A DNA stretch of 64,000 bases from Pseudacidovorax sp. GTDB lineage: Bacteria; Pseudomonadota; Gammaproteobacteria; Burkholderiales; Burkholderiaceae_C. Where the stretch lies: NCBI RefSeq assembly GCF_017991995.1, contig NZ_JAGOPN010000001.1:248001-312000 (forward strand), read 5' to 3'. Within the stretch, counting starts at the first letter, position 1. Each line of letters starts with the position of its first letter. The notes below the pieces were generated by a model, which had not been told where the DNA came from, ran no database searches, and saw only the letters and a list, made by a program, of their open reading frames with translations. Both the position numbers and the translations under genes were made by a program. Of this stretch, positions 57,424 to 64,000 are shown piece by piece.

Positions 57424-58327
57424 GGGCCTGCAACTGGACCTGGCCACGCTGCGCGTCGTGGTCACGGCCGCCGAACTGGGCTCGATCAGCGCCGCGAGCG
57501 ACCGTCTGAACCTGGCCATCGCCGCCGCCAGCGCCCGCATCAGCGCGCTGGAGGAATCGCTGGGCCTGCGCATCTTCGAGCGCTCGTCGCGGGGCGTGCG
57601 ACTCACGCCGGCGGGTCAGATGCTGGTGCGCCGCGGGCGCGAGCTGCTGGCCGATGCCGACCGCCTGTCGCTCGACCTGCACGACCATGCCCGCGGCCTG
57701 CAGGGCCATGTGCGCCTGGCGGCCAACACCTCGGCGCTGGTGGAGGTGATGCCCGCCCACCTGCAGCACATGGCCCGCGCCCATCCGCTGATCCGCATCG
57801 ACGTGGAAGAGCACGGCAGCCTCGACATTCCGCTGCTGCTGCTCGAAGGCCGTGCCGACCTGGGCATCGTGCACATGGCGCATGCGCCGCACGGCATCGC
57901 GCTGACCGATTGCTTCGTCGACACGCTGGTGCTGGTGGTGCCGCAGGGGCACGCACTGGCCATGCGCGAGGCCGCGGCGCTGGCCGATGCGCTGGATGAG
58001 GACTTCATCTCTCTGGGCGACGGCACGGCGCTCTCCAGCCGGCTGGCCGCCGCCGCGTCGGTGGCGGGCCGCCTGCTCAAGATCCGCATGCAGATGCGCA
58101 GCTTCGACGTGGTCTGCCGCATGGTGGCCGGCGGCCTGGGCGTGGCGGTGCTGCCGCGCGAGGCCGTGGCGCCGCAACTGGCCAGCCTGCCCATCCGCGC
58201 CGTGCCGCTGACGGACGCCTGGGCCGTGCGCACGCACCGCATCGCCGTGCGCGAGGGCGTGGAGCTGGCGCCGCCCGCGCGCACGCTGTTCGACGTGCTG
58301 GCCGGCCGCGTGCCGCGCCCCGCGTAA
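57416..58327 (+). CDS. LysR family transcriptional regulator coupled to arylmalonate decarboxylase
   Basis: Regulator of 303 residues. HTH: LQLDLATLRVVVTAAELGSI, with RLNLAIAAASARISALEESL and ERSSRGVRLTPAGQML. The effector domain includes VRLAANTSALVEVMPAHLQH and LLLEGRADLGIVHMAHAPHG, of the type that binds carboxylates or hydrophobic acids. ATG 57416 overlaps the decarboxylase stop by 8 bases, so it is translated from the same mRNA. It lies directly before the racemase-like gene and may control that gene and the decarboxylase locus. Confidence 0.9.
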   Translation: MPEGLQLDLATLRVVVTAAELGSISAASDRLNLAIAAASARISALEESLGLRIFERSSRGVRLTPAGQMLVRRGRELLADADRLSLDLHDHARGLQGHVRLAANTSALVEVMPAHLQHMARAHPLIRIDVEEHGSLDIPLLLLEGRADLGIVHMAHAPHGIALTDCFVDTLVLVVPQGHALAMREAAALADALDEDFISLGDGTALSSRLAAAASVAGRLLKIRMQMRSFDVVCRMVAGGLGVAVLPREAVAPQLASLPIRAVPLTDAWAVRTHRIAVREGVELAPPARTLFDVLAGRVPRPA

Positions 58328-58445
58328 ACCCTCGTCTTCGCGGATCGCGAAAGCGGCCTTCGCGCCGCGGCGTTGTGGCGGGCGGGGGCGGCTTCCTAGA
58401 CTGGCCGCGTTCCCCCGAAGACCCGAAGCCAGGAGACACCGCCCC

Positions 58446-59600
58446 ATGAAGATTGCCCGCGTCCACGCCACGCCGCTGAACCTGCCGGTCAGCGTCGGCC
58501 ATGGCGGCCGCACCAAGACCACTTCGCTCTCGCTGTGCCTGGTCGACATCGAGACCGACGACGGCCGCATCGGCACCGGCATGACCGCCATCACCGAGGA
58601 GGAGGCCATCGCCGCCATCGTCAACGAGGTGGCCGCCCATCACCTGGAGGGGCTGGACCCGCTGAACCACGAGCAGGTGTGGGACCGGCTGTACTGGCTG
58701 CTCACGCCGCGCGGCCAGTCGGGCTATGCCAGCCACGCCATCGCCGCCATCGACCTCGCGCTGTGGGACCTCAAGGGCCAGGCCCTGGGCCAGCCCTGCT
58801 GGAAGCTGCTGGGCGGCGCGCGTGCCCAGGTGCCGGTGTATGCCACCTTCGGCTTCGCCTTCTACGACCGCGACGAGCTGGCCCAGGCTGCGCGCGACTG
58901 GGTGGGTCGCGGCTTCACCCGCCTGAAGATGACGGTGGGTCACCACGGCCTGGCCCGTCGCGACGAGCCGCGCCCGCTCGACACGCTGATCGCCGAGGAC
59001 GTGCAGCGCATCCGCGCCGTGCGCGAGGCGGTAGGGCCCGACGTGCAGATCTACATCGACGCCAACTGCAGCCTGGACTACTTCCACGCGCTGTCGCTGG
59101 CGCGCCGGGTGGAGGCCTACGACATCGCCTTCTTCGAGGAGCCGGTGACACAGAACGACATTCCCAACCTGGCCAAGCTGCGGGCCAAGACGGCGATCCC
59201 GCTGGCGGCCGGCCAGAACGAGGGCCATGCCAGCCGCTTCCGCGACATGCTGGTGGCGCAGGCGGTGGACGTGGTGCAGCCCAATGCCTGCATCACGGGT
59301 GGCTTCACGCAGTGCGCGCGCATCGCGGGCATGGCCGCGGCCTTCAACACGCGCTTTGCCAACGGCGGCGCCTGGCCGCACCACAACATGCACCTGCATG
59401 CGGGCCTGGCCAACGGCTCGCTGGTCGAGTACCACTCGGTGGCGGTCGAATGCTGCAAGCAGGTGTTCGACGGCCTGCCCGAGCCGCAGGCCGGCGTGCT
59501 CGACCTGCCGCAGGCGCCGGGCCTGGGATTCGCGCCCAACCGCGAGCGGCTGCGCGAGCTGGCCAAGCGCCCGGGCTCGCGCGGCGCCGGCAAGGCATGA
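58446..59600 (+). CDS. Mandelate racemase/muconate lactonizing enzyme superfamily protein
   Basis: Enolase-superfamily enzyme of 384 residues that would abstract an alpha proton from a carboxylate bound to Mg2+. The N-terminal capping domain precedes the barrel with a KxK-like segment RLKMTVGHH, where the second Lys is Thr. The metal ligands are Asp in IYIDANCS and Glu in FFEEPVTQ, with a third in the AGQNEGH stretch. A catalytic His candidate is in WPHHNMHLHAG. The altered KxK suggests racemisation by two bases is unlikely and dehydration or one-base chemistry more likely (inference). ATG 58446 has an AGGAG site, 118 bases after the LysR stop. Confidence 0.88.
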   Translation: MKIARVHATPLNLPVSVGHGGRTKTTSLSLCLVDIETDDGRIGTGMTAITEEEAIAAIVNEVAAHHLEGLDPLNHEQVWDRLYWLLTPRGQSGYASHAIAAIDLALWDLKGQALGQPCWKLLGGARAQVPVYATFGFAFYDRDELAQAARDWVGRGFTRLKMTVGHHGLARRDEPRPLDTLIAEDVQRIRAVREAVGPDVQIYIDANCSLDYFHALSLARRVEAYDIAFFEEPVTQNDIPNLAKLRAKTAIPLAAGQNEGHASRFRDMLVAQAVDVVQPNACITGGFTQCARIAGMAAAFNTRFANGGAWPHHNMHLHAGLANGSLVEYHSVAVECCKQVFDGLPEPQAGVLDLPQAPGLGFAPNRERLRELAKRPGSRGAGKA

Positions 59601-59608
59601 CGGGCTTC

Positions 59609-59640
59609 ACTCCCTCTCCCGCGAGGGGAGAGAGGGAGAA
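59609..59640. repeat. REP-like palindrome between catabolic genes
   Basis: CTCCCTCTCCCGCGAGGGGAGAGAGGGAG, an imperfect CCCTCTCCC / GGGGAGAGGG-type hairpin in the 126-base gap between the racemase-like gene and the next Bug gene. It resembles the element inside ygiQ and is typical of dispersed REP sequences; it may also modulate mRNA stability. Confidence 0.6.
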
Positions 59641-59726
59641 ATCCCCCGAGGCGGGCGGCCCCTGGCGCCCATCGACACAACGGCGCGCAGCGCCAGTCCG
59701 CGCCCCCACAAGAAAAGGAGACAACG

Positions 59727-60710
59727 ATGACGCCCCCTCACTTCACCCGCCGCCACGCGCTCGCCCTGGCCGCCGCGATGCTGGCCGCCGCGCCGGCCGT
59801 GCAGGCGCAGTCCGGCACGTATCCCGAGCGCCCGATCCGCCTGCTGGTCGGCTATTCGGCTGGCGGCGGCGTGGACGCCATGGCCCGCCTGCTCACGCCG
59901 CGCCTGTCCACGCTGCTGGGCCAGCAGGTCGTGGTCGAGAACCGCGCGGGCGCCGCCGGCCTGATCGCCGGCGACCTGGCGGCCAAGGCGCCCGCCGACG
60001 GCTACACACTGCTGATGGGCGACAGTTCCACGCTGATCGCGCAGTACATGCAGCCGAAGATGTCCTTCGACCCGATCAAGAGCTTCGTGCCGGTCGCCGG
60101 TCTGTTCACGCTGCCGCTGATCGTCGTGGCGGGCAACGACTTCCCGGCGAAGACGCCGCAGGAGCTGGTGGCCGCCCTCAAGGCCAGGCCCGGCCACTAT
60201 TCCTTCGCCACCTCGGGCGTGGGCACGGTGCAGCACCTGGGCTTCGAGCTGTTCAAGGGCAAGACCGGCACCTTCGTCACGCACATCCCCTACCGCGGCG
60301 CGGCGCAGATCGTGCCGGACGTGATCAGCGGTCAGGTGCCGCTGGGCGTCGTCAGCGCCACCTCGGCCCTGGCGCAGGCCAAGGGCGGACGGCTCAAGGC
60401 GCTGGCGGTGATGAGCCCGGTCAAGCTGGCGGGCGCCGAGGACGTGGCGCCGCTGGCTGCCGCCGTGCCGGGCTTCGATGCCGCGCCGCGCGTGTTCCTG
60501 CTGGCACCGGCGGGTACGCCCGATGCGGTGGTCGAGCGGCTGGGCAGCGCCGTGCGCACGGTGATGGCTGCGCCCGACCTGGCCCAGGTCGCCGCGCAGC
60601 AGGGCGCCGTGCCGGCCTTCGAGCCGCCGGCCGAACTGGGCCGCAGCCTCGTGCAGGAGTCGCAGCGCTGGGGCCAGCTGATCCGCGAGCAGAACATCGT
60701 CGCCCAATGA
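59727..60710 (+). CDS. Tripartite tricarboxylate transporter binding protein (Bug family), second copy
   Basis: Periplasmic binding protein of 327 residues. The signal is RRHALALAAAMLAAAPAVQA with a twin-arginine-like RRH start. YPERPIRLLVGYSAGGGVDA and VVENRAGAAGLIAGDLAAKA are the Bug hallmarks, with HIPYRGAAQIVPDVISGQVP as the second ligand loop. It differs from the first Bug gene of this locus in both loops, so a different ligand is likely. ATG 59727 has a strong AAGGAGA site. It is followed by the FMN dehydrogenase gene at 47 bases, suggesting import and oxidation of the same compound. Confidence 0.92.
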   Translation: MTPPHFTRRHALALAAAMLAAAPAVQAQSGTYPERPIRLLVGYSAGGGVDAMARLLTPRLSTLLGQQVVVENRAGAAGLIAGDLAAKAPADGYTLLMGDSSTLIAQYMQPKMSFDPIKSFVPVAGLFTLPLIVVAGNDFPAKTPQELVAALKARPGHYSFATSGVGTVQHLGFELFKGKTGTFVTHIPYRGAAQIVPDVISGQVPLGVVSATSALAQAKGGRLKALAVMSPVKLAGAEDVAPLAAAVPGFDAAPRVFLLAPAGTPDAVVERLGSAVRTVMAAPDLAQVAAQQGAVPAFEPPAELGRSLVQESQRWGQLIREQNIVAQ

Positions 60711-60756
60711 GCCCCCTTGCACCGTCGCCGAGCGGGTTGGCGCGCAGGGCGTGCGC

Positions 60757-61938
60757 ATGAGTGCGTCGGCCGCACTGGCGCGCATGACCTGCGTGGAGGA
60801 TCTGCGCCAGGTGGCCCGCGCGCGGGTGCCGCGCATGTTCTACGAGTACGTCGATTCGGGCTCCTGGCGCGAATCGACCTACCGCGCCAATGAGCGCGAT
60901 TTCCAGCAATTGCTGCTGCGCCAGCGCGTGGCGCGGGACATCTCGCAGCGCACCGTTGCCACCACGATGCTCGGCCATCACGTGGCCATGCCGGTGGCGC
61001 TGGCGCCGACGGGCCTCACGGGCATGCAGCATGCCGATGGCGAGATCCTGGCTGCGCGGGCGGCACGCGACTTCGGCGTGCCCTTCACGCTCTCGACCAT
61101 GAGCATCTGCTCGCTGGAGGACGTGGCCGCGCACACGGGGCGGCATCCCTTCTGGTTCCAGCTCTACGTGATGCGCGACCGTACGTTCATCGAGTCGCTG
61201 ATCGAGCGCGCGAGGGCGGCCAACTGCAGCGCGCTCCAGCTCACGCTCGACCTGCCGGTGATGGGTCAGCGCCATGCCGACATCCGCAACGGCCTGTCGG
61301 TGCCGCCGCGGCCCACGCTGCGCAACCTGCTGGACCTGGCGCTGCGCACGCGCTGGTGCCTGGGCATGCTGGGCACGCGGCGGCGCAGCTTCGGCAACAT
61401 CGTGGGCCATGTGAAGGGCGTGGACGACATGGCCTCGCTGGCCGCCTGGACCAATGCCCAGTTCGATCCCACGCTGTCGTGGGCGGACGTGGAATGGATC
61501 AAGCGCCGCTGGGGTGGGCCGCTGGTGCTCAAGGGCATCCTCGATGCGCAGGACGCGCGCCGGGCCGTGGATTGCGGCGCGGATGCGATCGTGGTCTCCA
61601 ACCATGGCGGCCGGCAGCTGGACGGCGCGCCCTCCGCCATCCGCGCGCTGCCGGCCATTGCCGATGCCGTGGGGCGGGAGACCGAGGTCTGGCTCGACAG
61701 CGGCGTGCGCAGCGGCCAGGACGTGCTCAAGGCCCGGGCCCTGGGGGCGCGCGGCACCATGATCGGCCGCGCCTTCCTCTACGGGCTGGGTGCCTTCGGC
61801 GAGGCGGGCGTCACGCGGGTGCTGCAGATCATCCGGCGCGAACTGGACCTGACCATGGCCTTCTGCGGCCGCACGCACATCGATGACGTGGATGCGTCGA
61901 TCCTGCTCGCACCGCAGCGTGCCGGCCCTTGGGACTGA
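60757..61938 (+). CDS. FMN-dependent alpha-hydroxy-acid dehydrogenase (mandelate/lactate type)
   Basis: Flavoenzyme of 393 residues that oxidises an (S)-2-hydroxyacid to a 2-oxoacid. The FMN fold is complete: the N-terminal ARVPRMFYEYVDSGSWRE, substrate/flavin residues in ALAPTGLTGM and FQLYVMRD, and the C-terminal VVSNHGGRQLDGAPSAIRAL with the catalytic His followed by GVRSGQDVLKARALGARGT. It cannot be told from sequence whether lactate, mandelate or another substrate is preferred. It follows the Bug gene by 46 bases; ATG 60757 is used with GTG 60751 in frame. Confidence 0.9.
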   Translation: MSASAALARMTCVEDLRQVARARVPRMFYEYVDSGSWRESTYRANERDFQQLLLRQRVARDISQRTVATTMLGHHVAMPVALAPTGLTGMQHADGEILAARAARDFGVPFTLSTMSICSLEDVAAHTGRHPFWFQLYVMRDRTFIESLIERARAANCSALQLTLDLPVMGQRHADIRNGLSVPPRPTLRNLLDLALRTRWCLGMLGTRRRSFGNIVGHVKGVDDMASLAAWTNAQFDPTLSWADVEWIKRRWGGPLVLKGILDAQDARRAVDCGADAIVVSNHGGRQLDGAPSAIRALPAIADAVGRETEVWLDSGVRSGQDVLKARALGARGTMIGRAFLYGLGAFGEAGVTRVLQIIRRELDLTMAFCGRTHIDDVDASILLAPQRAGPWD

Positions 61939-61968
61939 GGGCGGGCACGCCGGCGAGCAGGGGCCGGG

Positions 61969-62661
61969 TCAGAGCCCCAGCGTGTCGAACTGCGTGTAGA
62001 CCTGCACCAGCCAGCCCTTGACGCGCTGACGCTCCAGCAGGCCCAGGGCCTCGGGGCCGGTCTTGTCGTTGACGGCCTTCCAGAAGCTCGTGTTGTTGGC
62101 GTCGATCTTGCGCATCGTCGCTTCCTGCAGGCGGGGCAGGGTGATGAACTGGGCGCCGTGCTCGCGGGCCTTGATCTGGGCGGGGGAGCCGTCCAGCGTC
62201 GAGAAGTCGCTGCCGCGGCCCTGGTTCTGCACCACCACATAGCGGGCGCGGGTGCCGTAGGTGTCGACCAGGCGGCCCAGCATGTCGGTGGAGTCCCGGC
62301 CGTCGTCCATCACGTGCCAGAACACGACCGGGATCTCCAGTTCGTCGAACACGTCGAAGAGCTGCGATTCGTCGATCCAGCGCGCCAGCGGCGCCTGGGT
62401 CTGCGCGGCCAGGTCGACGATCACGCTGCGCTCGGGGTGCTCCTCGAAGCCGTTGACCACCGTGTCCAGGCCTTCGAAGCTGTCCACCGCCACCGGCGAG
62501 GCGAAGCCTTCGTAGAAGCGGGTGAAGGAGTTGTGCGAACGGTCGGTGTCGAAGCCGATGAAGGGGCGGCTGCGGTCGATGAAGTACTGGGCCAGCAGGC
62601 GCGAGGTGACGGACTTGCCGACGCCGCCTTTTTCGCCACCGATGAAGTTCAGGGTGCTCAT
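61969..62661 (-). CDS. ParA/MinD-like ATPase
   Basis: Cytoplasmic ATPase of 230 residues. The deviant Walker A is IGGEKGGVGKSVTSRLLAQY and the second ATPase motif region is SVIVDLAAQTQAPLARW. The rest (VVFWHVMDDGRDSTDMLGRL, YVVVQNQGRGSDFSTLDG) is unlike ParA, with no ParB partner in sight. ATG 62661 gives a good start (MSTLNFIGG) although the ribosome site is not obvious. It lies next to a lipoprotein gene and smc. Function unknown: a cargo-positioning or chromosome-related role is a guess. Confidence 0.85.
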   Translation of the reverse strand: MSTLNFIGGEKGGVGKSVTSRLLAQYFIDRSRPFIGFDTDRSHNSFTRFYEGFASPVAVDSFEGLDTVVNGFEEHPERSVIVDLAAQTQAPLARWIDESQLFDVFDELEIPVVFWHVMDDGRDSTDMLGRLVDTYGTRARYVVVQNQGRGSDFSTLDGSPAQIKAREHGAQFITLPRLQEATMRKIDANNTSFWKAVNDKTGPEALGLLERQRVKGWLVQVYTQFDTLGL

Positions 62662-62814
62662 GTGCAGGAGGGGAGGTGGTGGAGAAGTTGCGCGCCGCGC
62701 GCCGCGCGGCGCGGAGGCCGGGTTTGCACGGGTTGCGCGGCGCATTCTAGAAAGCGGTCTGTGTCGATGGTGTGCAAAGACGGCCGGCGCGAAGGGTCGG
62801 CACCGCACCCGCGC

Positions 62815-63579
62815 TCAGCGCGGCACCATCGCCAGCAGTGGCCCCAGGTTGCCCATCAGCCAGTTCTGGCTGAAGTCCAGTGCGGCGCGGCGGTACTTCT
62901 CGTCGGCCTGGGCGGCCAGCAGATCGAGCCGCGCCACCACCTTCGACAGTTCCCGGTCCACCACCAGATTGCGGCCCCGCTCGCTGATCTCGGTGGACAG
63001 CAGCAGCGGCTGGCCGTCGGCGCCGGTGCGCGAACTCAGCAGCCACAGCGAGATCTCGAAGTTGCGTGCGGCGCGGAAGGCGTTCTCGGCGCTGACGCCG
63101 TCGATCATGGTCTGCCGCCAGGTGTCGCCGTTGGCCTGCTTGAGCATGGCGGCCCAGCCGGTGACCAGCGCCGCCACACGGTCGCCGGCGTAGGTCTCGG
63201 GCGGCGCGAAGGCCAGGCGCACGGCCTCGATGCCGGTGGCGCCGCGGAGCCAGGGCAGCGGCGGGCCCTGCTCGATGGCCTGCCAGGTGCGGGCCACGGC
63301 GTCGTCGGCGCTGGCGGCCCATTTGTGCCATTCGCGCGGATTACGGCGGTACAGCGACAGTTGCACGCGGCGCACCGATTCCAGGTTGTCGCGCAGTGCC
63401 AGGTTGGCCACGCGATTGGCGCCGGACTCCATCCATTCGCCCTGGGTGTAGGGCTCGGCCCGCTTGGTGTCATGGAACATGCCGCAGCCGGCGAGCAGGG
63501 CACAGGCGCCGATCAGGGCGGGCAGCAGCAGGTGCTGCACGCGCACGGGCGCGAGGGAAGCGAGCAGGGGAAGGCGCAT
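62815..63579 (-). CDS. Conserved lipoprotein of unknown function
   Basis: Protein of 254 residues with a lipoprotein signal (LLLPALIGACALLAGC, lipobox LAGC). The mature domain is alpha-helical, with MESGANRVANLALRDNLESV, REWHKWAASADDAVARTWQA and a C-terminal LDFSQNWLMGNLGPLLAMVP. I recognise no family. ATG 63579 is preferred; the frame is open upstream. It diverges from smc over about 95 bases and lies 153 bases upstream of the ParA-like gene in the same direction. Confidence 0.8.
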   Translation of the reverse strand: MRLPLLASLAPVRVQHLLLPALIGACALLAGCGMFHDTKRAEPYTQGEWMESGANRVANLALRDNLESVRRVQLSLYRRNPREWHKWAASADDAVARTWQAIEQGPPLPWLRGATGIEAVRLAFAPPETYAGDRVAALVTGWAAMLKQANGDTWRQTMIDGVSAENAFRAARNFEISLWLLSSRTGADGQPLLLSTEISERGRNLVVDRELSKVVARLDLLAAQADEKYRRAALDFSQNWLMGNLGPLLAMVPR

Positions 63580-63674
63580 TGGGCGCACGTTATCATCCTG
63601 CCCTTGCGCGGCAAGGCACGGCCTGCGCACTTTCTCCTTGAATATCAACATCTTGGCCTTGCTGCCCGTCTGCG

Positions 63675-64000
63675 GTGCGTCTCAACTCCATCAAGCTTTC
63701 CGGGTTCAAGTCCTTCGCTGAGCCGACCAACTTCATGCTCCCGGGCCAGCTGGTGGGTGTGGTGGGGCCCAACGGCTGTGGCAAGTCCAACATCATGGAC
63801 GCGGTGCGCTGGGTGCTGGGCGAGTCGCGCGCCTCCGAGCTGCGCGGCGAGTCCATGCAGGACGTGATCTTCAACGGCACCACCAGCCGCAAGCAGGCCA
63901 GCCGTGCGAGCGTCGAGCTGGTGTTCGACAACGCCGACCACCGCGCGGGCGGCCAGTGGAGCCAGTTCACCGAGATCGCGGTCAAGCGCGTGCTCACGCG
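63675..64000 (+). CDS. smc: Chromosome segregation protein SMC (5' end only)
   Basis: N-terminal 108 codons of the SMC condensin ATPase, cut by the window edge. GTG 63675 gives MRLNSIKLSGFKSFAEPTNF, the canonical SMC N-terminus, followed by Walker A VVGPNGCGKSNIMDAVRWVL and GESRASELRGESMQDVIFNG. No start other than the GTG fits. The rest of the protein (coiled-coils, hinge, Walker B) lies beyond the window. Confidence 0.95.
   Translation, partial: MRLNSIKLSGFKSFAEPTNFMLPGQLVGVVGPNGCGKSNIMDAVRWVLGESRASELRGESMQDVIFNGTTSRKQASRASVELVFDNADHRAGGQWSQFTEIAVKRVLT

Overview
The window is GC-rich chromosomal DNA of a betaproteobacterium, most likely Burkholderiales/Comamonadaceae. The evidence is its protein families and gene orders: two Bug-type (tripartite tricarboxylate) binding proteins, the mltG-tmk-holB-PilZ-tatD block, adc next to 3-hydroxybutyrate dehydrogenase, and an smc-linked ParA-like ATPase. 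This is an inference from gene content; no rRNA or other marker gene is present. Coding density is high and most genes sit in short operons with ATGA overlaps. I saw no tRNA, rRNA, CRISPR array, transposase, integrase or phage structural gene.

Layout. 1-3.7 kb: a TonB-dependent receptor with an STN signalling domain (its start lies before the window) and a PepSY membrane protein, an iron uptake pair. 3.7-6.6 kb (minus): a lipid/membrane operon of CFA-like methyltransferase, DUF1295, DUF6134 and DUF2177 proteins. 6.7-9.3 kb: a lipoprotein lytic transglycosylase and a GH100-type glycosidase. 9.3-12.8 kb (minus): a zinc locus, znuC-znuB-znuA-zur, headed by a 48-codon membrane microORF and a palindrome that covers the probable -10 box. 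13-19 kb: a lipoprotein, tex, a HipA-like YjjJ kinase behind an AT-rich palindrome, and a patatin. 19.2-23.8 kb: a degenerate EAL-HDOD protein behind a near-consensus sigma-28 promoter, an iron alcohol dehydrogenase, an esterase and a thioesterase-GNAT fusion. 23.8-29.5 kb: ygfZ diverging from mltG-tmk-holB-pilZ-tatD-ankyrin. 29.7-39.4 kb: a GGDEF-EAL protein, a lone PDH-E1 homologue with a divergent Lrp regulator, a DegP protease, adc-bdh and a MarR-GNAT fusion. 39.5-46.3 kb (minus): a heavy-metal RND efflux operon with a CzcI-like protein upstream. 46.4-52.5 kb: a YgiQ radical-SAM protein carrying REP-like palindromes inside its coding sequence, a DMT exporter behind a possible leader peptide, a LysR regulator and a YcaQ/AlkX DNA glycosylase.

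52.45-54.53 kb is an AT-rich island unlike everything around it. It carries one gene, an SMC-like ATPase whose C-terminus holds a HEPN-like R-X4-H motif, and it appears to have altered the 3' ends of both flanking genes. It is the best candidate here for an undescribed system, probably single-gene defence.

54.5-61.9 kb looks like a catabolic locus built around a clear arylmalonate decarboxylase (Gly75/Cys188), with two LysR regulators, two Bug binding proteins, a mandelate-racemase-like enzyme and an FMN mandelate/lactate-dehydrogenase-like enzyme. It may show what AMDase does in nature. 62-64 kb: a ParA-like ATPase, a lipoprotein and the 5' end of smc, cut by the window edge.
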